Origin: Lineus longissimus
Lineage: Eukaryota > Nemertea > Pilidiophora > Heteronemertea > Lineidae
Direction of reading: 5' to 3'
Assembly (NCBI RefSeq): GCF_910592395.1
Contig: NC_088325.1
Span: forward strand, 1,180,001 to 1,244,000
DNA length: 64,000 nt
The notes under the pieces were generated by a model. The model did not search any database, was not told where the DNA came from, and saw only the letters and a program-made list of their open reading frames with translations. Shown in pieces: positions 39,600 through 52,329 of this stretch. The position numbers were made by a program, and so were the translations under genes. Within the stretch, counting starts at the first letter, position 1, and each line of letters begins with the position of its first letter.

Positions 39600-41340
39600 G
39601 CATTTAGATGCTCATTTTAAAAGATATTCAACATTATCTTCTGATAATGATGAATAGAACCTAATTTATGTTGTCAGGCCTGCGGTCTCAGGGGTTTCTA
39701 CGCCAAAGATCAGCACTCGAATGTCAGATACCGCAGAAATTCCACTCGTGTGGTTTTGTGTGTGGGTTACACTTGAGGTAAACTGGTCCAGATTTATTTA
39801 TAGACTGATTAATTGGTGGATTACTGATGCCTAGCAGATTGTGTCGCTGTTAAATATTTACATACAAGTGATCAAGTGCCTGTGGACAAACCTATTTCAG
39901 GACAGCCATAAATCATACGTCAACAAATCAATGACCATGGAGTCCTGCTCTGGGATATCACTATTTTGATCACAGGATCTTGTTATCAGCTTTGCAAGAC
40001 ACAGCTATACATTTTAATCAATTTTGTTTAAACATTGTTTAATGAGGAACATCTACAAGTGGTGTTGTATCAAATGCCAGTATTGCACCCGGACGCTTAT
40101 GGACAAATCGAGATATTGACCTCAGATGGGAAATTGGTCTATGTGAGATCTTGTTTTGTTGAAATAAATTGTCAATTTTACTGAAACGAGCGCAGCAAAT
40201 AGGATGACGAAAGGCCTGCCTCGAGATCGGGTGTCTTACGTTTCGCTGTCTGAGAGAATTTGCCATCTAACACACTAGCCTGTGCCTGTACTGGGAATCA
40301 AACTCGTTTCCTCACAGTACAAATGGGCAGGTTTCGTACGAACAACGTAGTGGGACCACGAAGGTCGGTCGTGCCATCAAGTCCTCCGTTGACTCATTAA
40401 CGTGACACTGTGTTCGTTGAGGCGGGGTATACCACCGACGAAGCGAGGCCGATCCACATTATTCCTCCCCGGGTTTTCTCGGGAATCTTTGCTTTGCTCG
40501 AACATATTTTTACGCAACTAAGACAGCTTGGTGATGTCGATGATAATGTTCGGCCGACTGCGATGGCTTTATTCTTGCGGACTTGCAGCCGCATTAACCT
40601 ATGTAGGCCTACATGTACTTTTATCGGTGAACGAGATACCAGACATGGCATGTTCCCTTGACCAACTTTTTAATGGCTATTTGACAACAATCGACTTCGT
40701 TTTCCTCTTCCGATCATATCTATCTTGACCCTTTAGTTTTGTGCTCCACTTCGAGGTCGCCGACTTTCCCGACCAGCGTGGGGAGTTGATGACAGAATAC
40801 CCGTCTGGAAAATCACCTATCTTGCAGTAATTCGAAATAAAGTATTATGCCCCCTACACCCCTTTCAATTTATTTTTTATAATATTAACATTATCATAAT
40901 ATTATATCATATCGTACTCTCTTGTTTCACCGATTTCGGTTGGTTCTAAATATTCCTGTTTGGTACGAAGTAAGCACATGTTTAATGATGGCCTGGGTGG
41001 GCGACACCCGCTTATCCCAAACTAGCCCAGTGACGGAATTTAAAATACAAATTTCAGAAGGAATGAAATCAGCGCCTCTAGTGTCAAGAATGCAACTTAT
41101 CCTATAGTCATCCCTTTGAAGCTTTGGTAGTGATTTGGTAGCAGCTATACGAAGCAGTCTTAAGTCAGTAAAGCACGAGTTTATATTCGGTCTATTCTTA
41201 TCAGTAAATCTTGGCCCGCCATCTCAGACATACACCTGCCACGAAGTAAATAGAGAGCCGGTTCCGATATCGCACAATTCGCACACGAATTGGCCCCAGA
41301 AACCACTGAAGCCCCTACGTGTACCTCTCTATGATATACA
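39600..41340. other. Non-coding, nothing recognised
   Basis: Intronic or intergenic. Minus-strand frames at 40039-40266 and 40397-40651 have no domain or splice support. Confidence 0.4.
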
Positions 41341-41345
41341 TCTAG

Positions 41346-41451
41346 CGGTTCAGTATGTTCATCACAGATGGACTACCAGGGCCGAAGACCGCTGCTGGCG
41401 ACGGCCGCCCGGCAGTGGCGAAAGAGGTCAACTGTTTACGCAAACGTCAAG
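41346..41451 (+). CDS. Candidate exon of a small + strand gene nested in receptor introns
   Basis: A CpG-rich island in AT-rich DNA. Acceptor ATATACATCTAG at 41344-41345 and donor CAAG|GTGAGC. The frame through ATG 41355 (MFITDGLPGPKTAAGDG to VNCLRKRQ) leaves in phase 1, which fits the exon at 48478. A second ATG frame is also open, so assignment is tentative. It might be a first exon instead. Confidence 0.3.
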
Positions 41452-42079
41452 GTGAGCATTTTTTGGTGGTTTTATCGGACAAACCTATTAAAATACTGCA
41501 TAAAGACAAGAAATCATTTGCCAACAAGGTGTTCTGCAGATGAGTTACATTCTCGACTTTTCGATTGTGTATCGATTATTGGGCGATGTTTTCGATAGAG
41601 CTCGATAGCTACACTTTTATTTGTGGGAAACCTATCCTTTCGCTTTATTTGTACGTGTATATTGGTTTCGATTACTAACTAGCGAGTCTTCGGTTTAGTG
41701 TAGGCGTTCCCTCGCCATGAATGCGCTCGCGATGGGATCATGGATAAGGATTCTGACACTGATTGAACTCGATAGGCGTGTCATATACATGTTGTACATT
41801 GTACATGCATAATACATGATGCATTATACATCTATATAAATGTCAAATCTATTTGAAGCCAGACTGGATCGGCTGCAGTACCGCTCTAAAGAAAGTCCAG
41901 ACAAGTAAGCGACAACGCAAGAAGAATAAGGTCAGTGACTGCGGTAACTTTTTAGCTCACCTCTGGGGAGCTTATACAATACTGAGGTGTCAGTCATCGT
42001 CGTCCATTAGCGGACAACGTTTCGTCTGCGCTAAGGCTAGATGGCTAAAACTTGCGGTGATGGTAGCTTTAGGCGATAT

Positions 42080-42685
42080 GACCTACTTTCTGGCCTCCAG
42101 ACGGCCATCTTGGAAATTGGTTTTTTGCCTTTTTGAAGCTGATGGTTGTACGTAGAGTGACGAAATTTTTATGGTGGGTGTATCTAATAAGGTTAAATGT
42201 CATATCACCCGGGTTTTTTGATTTGACCTACTTTTCAAGGTCACAGAGGTCAAAGTTCACTAAATCACCGATAGGTGGCAGGTTTCGTTTCTATTTGAGC
42301 TAGAAGGTTCTAAACTTGTGAGGACGTGTCCAGGGACCCTCTATCCTACCCCAAAAATTTGTCCCGCTCAGACTTCAAATATGGCCGCCAGGCGGTCATC
42401 TTGAGAATGAAACAATGTCGGATTGCAACCAAATTTCATGTGATTGTATATCTATCTATGTACTCTCTACAACATCCCTGATTTTCAGTCAAATCCATCT
42501 ACCAATATGGCCGCCAGGTGGCCATCTTGAAAATTAAACAAAGTCCTATTACCCCAAAACTAGTGATCAGATTGCAACTAAACTTCATGTAAATATGTAT
42601 CTATGTACTCTCAGCAATGTCCCTAATTTTCAGTCCAATCCCATGACAAATATGGCCGCCAGGCAGCCATCTTGGAAATCCAACA
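42080..42685 (+). repeat. Tandem units with YY1-like motifs
   Basis: ATATGGCCGCCAGG..GGCCATCTTG occurs at about 42381, 42507 and 42652, with a partial unit near 42104. Spacer text (CAAAGTCCTATTAC, CAATTTTCAG-like, TATCTATGTACTCTC) also repeats every 126-145 bases. The GCCATCTTG core is the YY1 consensus. Confidence 0.7.
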
Positions 42686-43630
42686 AAGTCCTATTACTCC
42701 TAAACTGTTGAACAGATGTCAACCAATTTCCATGTGACATGTACACTCTTCAATAACCCTGAAATTCAGTCAACTTTATAACCAAAATGCTATACTTAGA
42801 TGGTACCGGTAATTTTCTTTGGTGCCATTGAGCCGAGAAAAATAATAATATTCAATGGAGTCAAAACTGTTCTCCAAATGACATGCATTACATTACCCAA
42901 GGTGAGCACATGGTCCCTGGGCCGTTTCATTAGATAATTGGGTTCATATTTGATGTACGCAGCATCACTCCAATACAGACAGGGTTGTTCAAGATATTTC
43001 TGACTGTTACGATTGGAACCAATTATTTTAGAACCTCCACCCACACAAATAAACAGCTTGTATCACACTTGTGAATAAAATTATCCTGGATATTCGATTT
43101 CAAATCACCCTACTTGGCACTACCCAATATTCAGTGACATCACAAAGTGCTGTCCCCTACCCAAGAAAATCCACAACTATTACTTGGAAGAGAACTACCC
43201 ACACCTATTTTGAATTCCTCAAGACCCTGGCATTTTCAAGTTTCTGTCCAACTATGTCCAATGTGCCAGTGCCCCAATCCTCCTACAACACCAAGTGCTG
43301 CCCCCTACCAACGCAAATACACACCAATCATGCAGTGCAATGAGAAACACAGAAGACAACATTAATCATATTTGGCGTCGTTTTATTACCAATGATATAA
43401 AATACACAGGATAAATAACTAAGGTTAGGAGAAAGCAGGATAAGAAATGAAAATGACGTCGCAAAGAGGTGGCCAGGTGTTGTTTTTCAATTTTGACAGC
43501 AAATGCAAAATTGAGTCTATCGTGAAGTGAATGAGCAAATTCGCCACGATGATTTATGTGTTACCGTATGTTACCACAATTTTTGCAAAAAGAGCAATTG
43601 ACCACCATCTTGCATTGACATCCTAATTTA

Positions 43631-43810
43631 CAGTAGAACCCCTCTATTAAGGACACTGTTTGGGTTAACAAAATGATGTCCTTAGTAGAGAGGCATCAAG
43701 GCTACTGAGGTCAACTTGTATGCAAACGACCAGTTTTGGAAACAAAGTTGTGTCCCCATGAAGAGCATGTCCTCTTATAAGAGGTGACCACTAAGAGAGG
43801 CTTCACTGAG
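43631..43810. mobile_element. MITE family F (pogo-like ends), copy 1
   Basis: Starts CAGTAGAACCCCTCTATTAAGGACACT and repeats TCCTTAGTAGAGAGG. Right end degenerate. Family described at 47740. Confidence 0.6.
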
Positions 43811-44499
43811 GTGAAATCTCAAATTAACCCCCTAACAGCTGAAGATAGTAAAATTATTTGTCCAATCTTAAGACCAGTATCCTCAGTCACGAAGGTTAAT
43901 TTGAGATTTCTTCAGGAAAAATTGAGGATCTGTTACATAATTCCCAAAAGAACTGCCCTACTAAACCCAAGTAGTCTGCAACTTCAGTTGACTTATAGGC
44001 ACCACAATTTTACCTAGAACTTGGAAAGCAAAGAGCTGACTCCCAAACTTGAAATTGGGATTCACTTCAATTTGAAGGAGTTCTGATTGCTTTAGGATTT
44101 CAAGTTCTTGCCAAAATGGTGATGTCGGTGGTCAATCATTAAAAGACTATAACCAAACTGCATAGTAATGCAGTAAAAATCAACTTGGACCTCAAATGGT
44201 TAACAAAATTTTTGAATTATTCTAATACTGATTTCAGTCATCACAATAATCAGGACATCCAAATTAAAAAAATAACGCATTTCTAACTCGATTTTCACGA
44301 CAGATCAACAGATCCTTCAAATTTTTTCATTCAACTTCATTTAGATACACATCAGGCGAGAGTTTTTTTATACCTTGTTTCGTGAACCCATCACTTACAA
44401 AAATGACCACAAAAAAAATTGTGAAAATTGTTTGTTTTTTTTATTGTCTCACAGAAATTTTACCAGGATACATGTAGGTTCGTGAAATCAAAAAATCTC

Positions 44500-44533
44500 T
44501 GGAATTTTTTTTTTTTTTTTTTTTTTTTTTTTC
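44500..44533 (+). repeat. Poly(T) tract
   Basis: About 30 T bases in a row; a homopolymer run that is prone to length error. Confidence 0.9.
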
Positions 44534-46600
44534 AACAGACGTTCAAAAACTTTGGAATAAAAGGTTCGCTAAACAAGGTTTTAAAAAACTCTCGCCTTAG
44601 TTTCCAATTGTCAGAATTTCTTTTTACACCAAAGGTCAACTTCATGAATATGGAGACATTTTTGTGTGCACAGCATGAGTTAGTTAGACCTGAAGATTAC
44701 AAAAGACCACCCATCACCCAAATCAAAATTCATATAATCTTCAACATCAATTACAAATCTTTCTCAGAAATCAAATAAAAAATACTTGATTAAATTAAAC
44801 CACTTAGAGGCAATTGTTCGTATTCATATTTTGATTTTGATTTTGATTAGGAAAAAATTCTATGAAAAAATATGCCAATGGAAATATTTCCATAGATACA
44901 TGCAGTTCTTTGAAAGAGATAGGATAAGACATGTGCTGCCACCTATCTTTGGCTCAACAAAACACTTGGGTCTTGGTTGGCTATCTGAACACTAGGTGTC
45001 TCTAGTAGTAATCTCACTGCTCTATATTACTATTATCTTGTAAAAATTATTGATACAAATTCTACAAAAGTTATTTCAGCCTGAAAAAACCCTTTTGAAA
45101 CAAGCATGAGAATTTTACAACAGCCCCCAAGAAATTTGCATTGATATTATAATTTGTTCCATATCATCCAGCCCCACCCCCTAAAAGATTCTCCTCAGGT
45201 AACCTTTCTTTGAGGAAACTTTTTTTAGATTGTCACTTGTGTTCAATTGGAGGTTAAGAAGGCGATTTTCAGGACACTTCTCGCTAATATAGACACTTGT
45301 ATTTACCCAAAAGTGTCTATATTAGAGAGGTCTTTTCTCCCCTCTCATGCTCATTTCAAAACAACTAACACATCAGCAGTACAAAACCTGGCCGATAATA
45401 CTACGAAATTCTGCCCGGCAAAATTTCAAACTCCGCCAATCCTGATATTCATCCAGTTTCACTTGTCACTATGGTACACAGTTAGCACCAATGTTTGTCA
45501 TATCATATCATACAAATATACATAAAATTCATTTCACCCGTCGCCAAATTCACGTTTACGTGAATGTACATTTGTTGTGTAAATGTACATGTGAATTTGA
45601 CCAACTTGAGGCGGTTTACAGTACAAATTTATTTACACCTAATGCACATGCAAAGCAAGTAAAAAATGACTCATCGAATTTTTGACCAAGTTGTCTTTTA
45701 CCCCAAAACAACCTCAATTTCATGAAAATAGGTTCAGTAACACAGGAAAGATTTGCCAAAAACAGGCAACAACAATAATTGGTGTTGGGTAGAAACAGCA
45801 GAAATACAACACGGTCTCCGAAAGGCACAACATCCAGAAGAAGAGAGATCCGGGTAGTTGGGATCCAAATCTTAGCAGATGTTGTTAAAGGCGTGGTCCG
45901 TTTGTCAAAATTCAAAATTTGAAATTGAATTTGAAATGTTCCCATTATGTTAATATGCGATACATGAATCTCAACAATGCAGTTGAGAATGCCATACATG
46001 CCAATTTTCATTGAGCTGGAATGTCATGTCAGTTTAGTGTCACGGCGGCCATTTTTATATCCGACTACCAATGGGGCACAAGTAAACAATACATAAATAA
46101 ACCAGGCCTTTAAATTTCTACCAATGAAATAAGAATTTTCGGGCACGATCGCCAAAAAATTGACTCCATCTCTTCAGAACAAATTTGTCTTGAATTTAAA
46201 AATCCATATTAAACTTCTTTATCCTTTTACAAAATTCCAACTTATAGTACGTCAGAATATTAAGACCTGTGATCCCGTTACCATAGTTACGAAGGATATT
46301 TCGGTGAAAACGGACGTACTCCAACGAAAGTGTAAACAACAGCGAATCCACTTAGATATATTCCTGAGAGCGCCACCATCAGGGCACATACGAACTACTT
46401 GCGTCTGAGTTTGAATTTGCACACTTCTGATAAGGCACCAGTTTCGTCCTAAGACTGGTACTCTGACTGAGCACCACGATTTGAAACTACACTAACGCCG
46501 CATGCGCGATAGTTGGCGCCACCTTGCGCCTGATTAGCAAACTATATATATACACATATACATATTTACAACACTGTTTGTGCGTGAAGGTCCACATTCG
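44534..46600. other. Non-coding, AT-rich
   Basis: No exon recognised. A hairpin at about 45288-45331 (CTAATATAGACACTT and AAGTGTCTATATTAG) is the only notable structure. Confidence 0.4.
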
Positions 46601-46746
46601 CTATACGATCACTTCATATATTACTTTTTTGGGTTTGGTGGGGTCGGGCGTTGAGTAGCCGCTCTCGTTGTGGCTACGAGAATCGTCCATTTTTAAACTT
46701 CCGTTTGGATGATGCGTGTCTAAATACGGTTTGTCTGACGATGAAT
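46601..46746 (-). CDS. Receptor terminal exon: cytoplasmic C-terminus
   Basis: Acceptor TTTTTTTTCCAG, phase 1, then 47 codons and TAG at 46601. DSSSDKPYLDTHHPNG, ESGYSTPDPTKPKK and the end VIYEVIV. The final V-I-V fits a class II PDZ ligand, and the tyrosines are possible phosphorylation sites. Confidence 0.75.
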
Positions 46747-49700
46747 CTGGAAAAAAAGACAGGTGAGATGATAAGAAATATGGTTTTGGGGGGCATAACA
46801 TGTTTGACGAGTCTTCCTGTATTTCCCCACAATGATCATTGTTGTTTTTGTAATAAAATATTGTTGTTTTTTTTAATAAGATATTCCCGATAGTTGTATT
46901 CCAGCAATCCTGGCGTCCCGAAAAAAAGACCATTCCTCCTCAGTTGTCATTACCCATATAGTATAAGGACCACCAAATTCTGACACTCGTTCGGAAATGC
47001 AAATATCCCAGCACCTTGACCTACACCATGTGTTGTGACCTATGAAATCTATCGATGATCTGAGTAAGCCACGTTATCTCAAACTGCACTTGTAGAAAAG
47101 TCGTACTAAATAGGATAAATCTTGCGTGGTTGAGGTGAGCGCGTATGTGTATAAACTGTGTTGTTATCCTGAGTGAGTCAAATGTCGGTGTGTTCAGCAA
47201 CTGGCTGCAGCATGTGATTTGAACCTGAAGCCATATGTAATATGATTCTTACTGTGATCAAAAACTTATTACTCAAAAAAACTCTATCCCGATGACCCGA
47301 AAAATATAGTTTTTTGGAGCATCAATAGCTCTAACACCTCAGAATGGATTCTTTCCAACTTGGTCTCAATTGAAAGCATTTATTCTTTGCTATTCGAATA
47401 TAGTAACTTCTATGTATTTCGGTTATACTCTGGACTCCCATATGGTATCAAATGCACAGCTCTTATGTACTATCCCCAGATTGTCAACACTGTGAAATGA
47501 TCAAGTTGAGGTCTTTTAAATCACACCAGATGTATTTCAAAGGCGCCTGAGAGTTGGGGAAATCTTTCACCAAATTTGGGTGCCGTAGAAATGTCATATT
47601 TGATTGATTTGATTGATGCCACCACTAGGGTATATAAGCCCACCCACTCACTCTCTGCCATTGAAGTGTATGAAAGCATGATTTAGCACTTAAGCTTCAG
47701 AAGGTTGAAATGCAAGCAAATGTTTTTGAAATGAAAGTACAGTAGAACCTCCCGTAGCGGACACCTCTCTATTAAGGACAACCTCTCTATTAAGGACACT
47801 AGTTTTGGTCCCAAATTGGTTCTTTCCATTCAATTTGACCTTTCTAATCAGGACACCTCTCTATTAAGGACAACACTTGTCAGTCCCGAGGGTGTCCTTA
47901 GTAGAGAGGTTCTACTGTATGTTTAAGGGTCGGTGAAGTATGACACGTGTGGACCAGGCATCCATGGTGATCGAAGAAGATTGACTGGTCACCACTGGCA
48001 TGTCTGGGTGGTAATGGCAGAATTAACATTACAAAGAAAACTCATGATATTCAGAAAAGATTTGATGAAAATCAGAAAAGATTTGATGAAATAGAACTAA
48101 CGAAAGGGGTCCAGAGCAAAGGGCGGTTAATCCAACATTGAAAATTGAATCGTGCTTTAGCCAGAAGTACCAGTACCGTGGAATATTTCACCAATCTAAA
48201 GGTGAACTCTCTGAAATATCATAATTTGTGCCCACTTCTACCTTTTGGTGTAAAGTGCTAGCTTATTGCGTTTGTGTCTAAAGAAATTGCGAAAAAGTAT
48301 ACAATTGAGTGACTGATTACATTTTCCAATCCTTGATCGTTATTTAAATGCAGTGTGAGTAAAATGTTTGGGTCAAGATGTCTTTTGCTCTGATTTGCTC
48401 TGATTGATAAAGGGTTAAACTGTCCGGTTGTCATGACGATGATATGATGTATTTGGTGTTGTTTTGTGCTTTTTCAGAGAACCGTGCTGACGAATGCAAG
48501 AAATCTGAAGATTTTAAGTACAAATTACGGAAAGAACGTAAAAAATGTAAAAAAGTAAAATGAAATTTTTAGAATGATGCTGAATTTGTTTTCATATCTA
48601 AGATTCATGAACATATTTAAATGTAAAAAACAATTTTCCAAATAAATGAATTCAAATAATATCGAAGATTTTGATTTCCACTTACACAATGAATATTAAC
48701 CCTATACAATGGAACTGTGAAGAAAAGTTGATTTTAGTATAAAATTTGGCTTAAAGAAACTTCATTATATCAAAAAGTTTGCACCAAAAAATGAAATTCT
48801 AAGAAGATATTTCCAACTAGATTATTTTTTTTAAGTAAAATAATTAATTAATTTTTTCATAAAATTTTTGGCCAATCAGAGAAGATGACATCTTGACCTT
48901 TGACCCTGTCTTTTCTAACTATAACATTGTTATTGCAATTTGCATATTTTGTTTGTTATTGCAATGATTTGCATATATGAATATTTGAATATGCAAATTA
49001 TACCACTGAATATTCATGTCAGCAGAGGCTCTCTGAAAAAGTGTAAACACATCATCTGGGAAAACGACCAACAAGAGATGATAACACACATGCAAAAGTG
49101 TTACTGGTTTACAAAAGCTTTTCAGGATCGGGTGACAGAGTGATTTGATCTTAGGTTTTCATTGAAAGTTTTGGTCTTTTAAAATTCGGTACAGCATTCA
49201 AAAAGATCAGCATGAAAGAAGAAGCAAACTAAACAGAGGACTTGGTTGCTATGGCTGGTAACCATTGGCAACCGTTGCTACAGTAACTAGACCCATCACC
49301 ACGGCAACTAAAGACTTACCACTATTTAGCTGTAAGGGGGGTTTCTCTATAGAGTCGAAGCCTTCGGGATGAGCTGATGAAGAGGGGGGAGAAGGGAGAT
49401 ATGGCGTATGAATAGAGTGGTACAACATCCAGGTGACAGGCTCGGAGGAGAGAGGAAGTATGTCACTGCAGAGTAAAGCACTGTACATTGATGTACACAA
49501 TTTCGGTTCTCATAAACTCAAAATTGACACACTTCCATCCTCCTCCTAGGGAATAGGGCCTATATGTACAGTAAATGTGAGGTGAAACAGAGGGTGTCAT
49601 GACATCATCAAGACTCGCAGCGGTTTGGTTCCAATCATGAAGCAGTCAATGGAAACCTTGTACTCCCCCTGGTCAAGTGCTTGCCATGCATGCGGTGGTG

Positions 49701-52298
49701 ATATTTTTACGATGCATGGACATGATAGTCGATATAAATGAGTGAGGGCAAAATAATAAAACATGCTCTGTGAGACGCAGCAGATGCGATAATCCCAAAT
49801 TTTTCATGCCAAGACAGTCAAACTCAATCCATGTTACCACAGATAATCTAGTTTCACTGCTCCAAGATCACTTTACTAATCGCCCAAAAAATCAGCGCAA
49901 AGGCCGACCAGAACATGATGTCATGACCTTCGGAGAAGTTGTAGTCGCCGACCCATTGTCTACCCAATTACGCGACTTGCTACTTTTGTTCAAGGCTTGA
50001 CGCCAGCACTCGTAGTCACGCAAAGTCGCATTTTCAGGGCCGATTAACTTCTGATCAAGACCACACAACGGATGTCACCAATGACATCTGTGACATCACA
50101 CAATACTCGATTGTTCATGTGATCGGAAGTATATTGGACTCGAAATTGCAACTTATCGGAATGGAGAGTGAGTGCGCATCTTGTGGATCTTGACTTACTA
50201 AGAAACTACCTTAGATCGGAGAAACTAGGGTAGGTGAAGAGACTTACAAGACAGACGCAATTAAGGTGAGATTTACAAAGGTAAGATATTATACAAACAA
50301 ATTCACATAAATAAACATCATTCTGATCAATATCAATTTACAATTAACACATATTTGCATATACTCACTTATCGTTATCGTAAAAGGTTCTTTAGGGTCT
50401 CTAAAACTGTTCATCTCGTATGATGGTGGTGGCTCGCTTGGGAAGCGACCGTTGTGATGAGCGTAAGGATTCAATGGGCCACCATTCATCCTTGGTGTCG
50501 GATGTTTATCTGGAAAAGTCACAAGATTACCGTTAGTAATGATGATTTTTAAATTCACATTTCAGAATTGAAGTTGGATGATGAAGATTTTAAATTGAAG
50601 TCCGAGGAATTATAGAGATTTCGAAATGAACTTCAACCCACAGTCAAACTAGGACAATGAAAATTTCTAGGGCGCATAATCTAGCTTGGCGCATGTATTA
50701 TGTGACCAGTCATGGCAAAGTCAGGTGCATGTCGCACAGAAGATAGTGTGTTGTCTCATGAGAGTGCAGTTCCATTTCTTGCCATCAGGTGGCAGCGCAG
50801 TGAAAAAGTGTTGCCCAAAAAATCACCAAATTGGCCAAACTTGATTTTCAACTAAAAGCAAAGCTACAGCGATTGAATTTGCCCAGATAAAGCTCTGGAA
50901 CTTTTTGTGTCATTATTTTTCCATTGGGCGAGAGATGGCATTACAGGCACTACTTTACAGGACAACAGAGTTACGACATTGGATGTACAATGTACAACAT
51001 TTAGAGGTTTGGGAGGGAAAACAGAGGTCTATCACCGAGGTTACCGGAGGATGGATCGAGGTCAGGGTGAAAATGAACCATGTACCATGTTATGTTAATG
51101 ATCACCATAATGTTTTTATGATACCAGACGCCGTCTATCGTGGTGGATTCCGTAGAATTCTAAAGCAAAGCTTGAACATAAGCAGCTATGTAATTTTCTG
51201 TATCTTTAAAGGCCATCACCTTCCATAAATGAAATTTGAAATTGAGAATTTGAAAATTGCCCAAACAAAAATGTGCTACCCTTGACAATTATCGCTGCAA
51301 TGAACAATAAAGGTATGCTTGTCTGCAAAAAAACTTGTAATTGCTGGATCTGATAATTTAGGTCACAACGACCACTTATTTTTGTCGAAACAGATCCCAC
51401 GATTACCATGGCAAACAAGAGAATTTTACAGAATGCGATCATGATCGCAGGTCGTAGCGACAAGAATCGCTTGTTTGCAAAGTGTTCGGCACAGCAAAAC
51501 TAACAGAAAATAAATACAACCTCATCTCCAGGTCTCACAAGTTCTAAATTGGACACCTGGTGACGAGGTTGCAAAAAATAAACGGCGGAAAAGGAGTGCA
51601 AGCCACGCCACAGTGCGACGACAACAGGGTTACAGCGCCATCTACCATCAAAGACCGACACCACCCCTTACGTGACGTGTTAGTGGCAAACACACCTCCC
51701 GATGTTGGATCATCCATGTCTCCGTCGAGCATATCTAACGCGGGATTATCAATACCTGATGAAGGCGGGCGGCGACCTCTTTTGGAGCCAGTCACAGGCA
51801 CTGGGTTTGGACGGCGACTGAAAGCAAAACAGAAAGAAATTGGTGAGATTTTTTCGAGAAGAAAATGTCATTTTTGGTGATTTCAAAATTTGCTACCACA
51901 AAACAATATTTCAACGTATCGACGTGATGCTAACTCAGAAGTTACCCCATTTCAATAACATGCAAGGGGAGGAGCATGTCAATGATTCTTCACAGGATGA
52001 TAATTTCAGTAAAGGAACCAGAAACAGTTTTTATATCATAACAACTATGTCTGATGGACTCAACTGAAGGAGATACGTCAGTGACAAATTTTACAGCACC
52101 GAGATCCGAAGGTCTCCTAGAAATGCCACCTATTGTCCAATAAGGGTACTTACTGTGCAGCTTCTGGGAATTCTTTATCGGCTTTCGTCCGCCGACAACA
52201 TAACACTAACAATATGATGAGGAGGATGAGGACGACGGCACCACAGACGCACGCCACGATTATAATCGTCTCCGTTGGGACGGTATCTTCGGACTCCA
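46601..52298 (-). CDS. Single-pass membrane receptor/adhesion molecule, 3' part only
   Basis: Exons 52298-52154, 51817-51696, 50509-50369, 49373-49320 and 46746-46601 join in consistent phases (1, 2, 1, 1, 1) to give 202 residues. A 23-residue hydrophobic segment (IIIVACVCGAVVLILLIILLVLCC, written here in parts: IIIVACVCGAVV, LILLIILLVL) is followed by CCRR, marking a type I transmembrane helix. The tail has RRPNPVPVTGSKRGRR, GIDNPALD, PSEPPPSYEM with a PPxY motif for WW-domain proteins, and the YEVIV end. This build is typical of immunoglobulin-superfamily or similar adhesion receptors, but the extracellular exons lie beyond 64000, so the family is not established. Confidence 0.7.
47740..47917. 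mobile_element. MITE family F, complete copy with TA target duplication
   Basis: CAGTAGAACCTC at the left and GAGGTTCTACTG at the right, flanked by TA on both sides. Interior holds several CTCTCTATTAAGGACA repeats. The ends and TA duplication point to a Tc1/mariner-pogo-type DNA transposon. Related copies: 43631, 58526 and 61843. Confidence 0.85.
48478..48563 (+). CDS. Candidate terminal exon of a small basic protein (+ strand)
   Basis: Very good acceptor (TTTTGTGCTTTTTCAG), phase 1, then NRADECKKSEDFKYKLRKER, KKCKKVK and TGA at 48561-48563. AATAAA follows at 48641. If joined to 41346-41451 it gives ...NCLRKRQ-ENRADECKK..., lysine-rich with paired cysteines, like the basic tails of secreted growth factors. 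That resemblance is only compositional. Confidence 0.4.
48641..48646 (+). terminator. Poly(A) signal for the candidate basic-protein exon
   Basis: AATAAA 78 bases after the TGA at 48563. Confidence 0.4.
49320..49373 (-). CDS. Receptor cytoplasmic micro-exon (18 codons)
   Basis: 54 bases, phase 1-1, after the long pyrimidine tract CTCCCTTCTCCCCCCTCTTCATCAG (shown in part: CCCTTCTCCCCCC) and before G|GTAAGT. Encodes HPEGFDSIEKPPLQLNSG. Multiple-of-three length means it could be skipped without frameshift. Confidence 0.65.
50369..50509 (-). CDS. Receptor cytoplasmic exon with PPxY motif
   Basis: 141 bases, phase 1-1, acceptor GACTTTTCCAG, donor A|GTGAGT. DKHPTPRMNGGPLNPYAHH, then SEPPPSYEMNSFRD. 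PPSY is a WW-domain ligand. Also symmetric, so skippable. Confidence 0.75.
51696..51817 (-). CDS. Receptor juxtamembrane cytoplasmic exon
   Basis: 122 bases, phase 2 to 1, acceptor TTTGCTTTCAG, donor AG|GTGTGT. RRPNPVPVTGSKRGRRPP and GIDNPALDMLDGDMDD. Confidence 0.75.
52154..52298 (-). CDS. Receptor transmembrane exon
   Basis: 145 bases, phase 1 to 2, acceptor CTCTTTCTAG, donor CA|GTAAGT. ESEDTVPTET, a long run of I/V/L/A/C, then CCRRTKADKEF as stop-transfer. Two decayed copies lie just 5' of it. Confidence 0.85.
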
Positions 52299-52329
52299 CT
52301 AGAAAGAGAAGAAATTGACATGGATAAGT

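Noticed and set aside
41853-42155. 100-codon + strand frame with a basic N-terminal part
   Set aside because: A good donor (AA|GTAAGC) at about 41909 interrupts it in another frame, and phases do not fit the neighbouring candidate exons.
45616-46011. 131-codon minus-strand frame
   Set aside because: No recognisable domain, AT-rich composition like its surroundings, no supporting splice sites.
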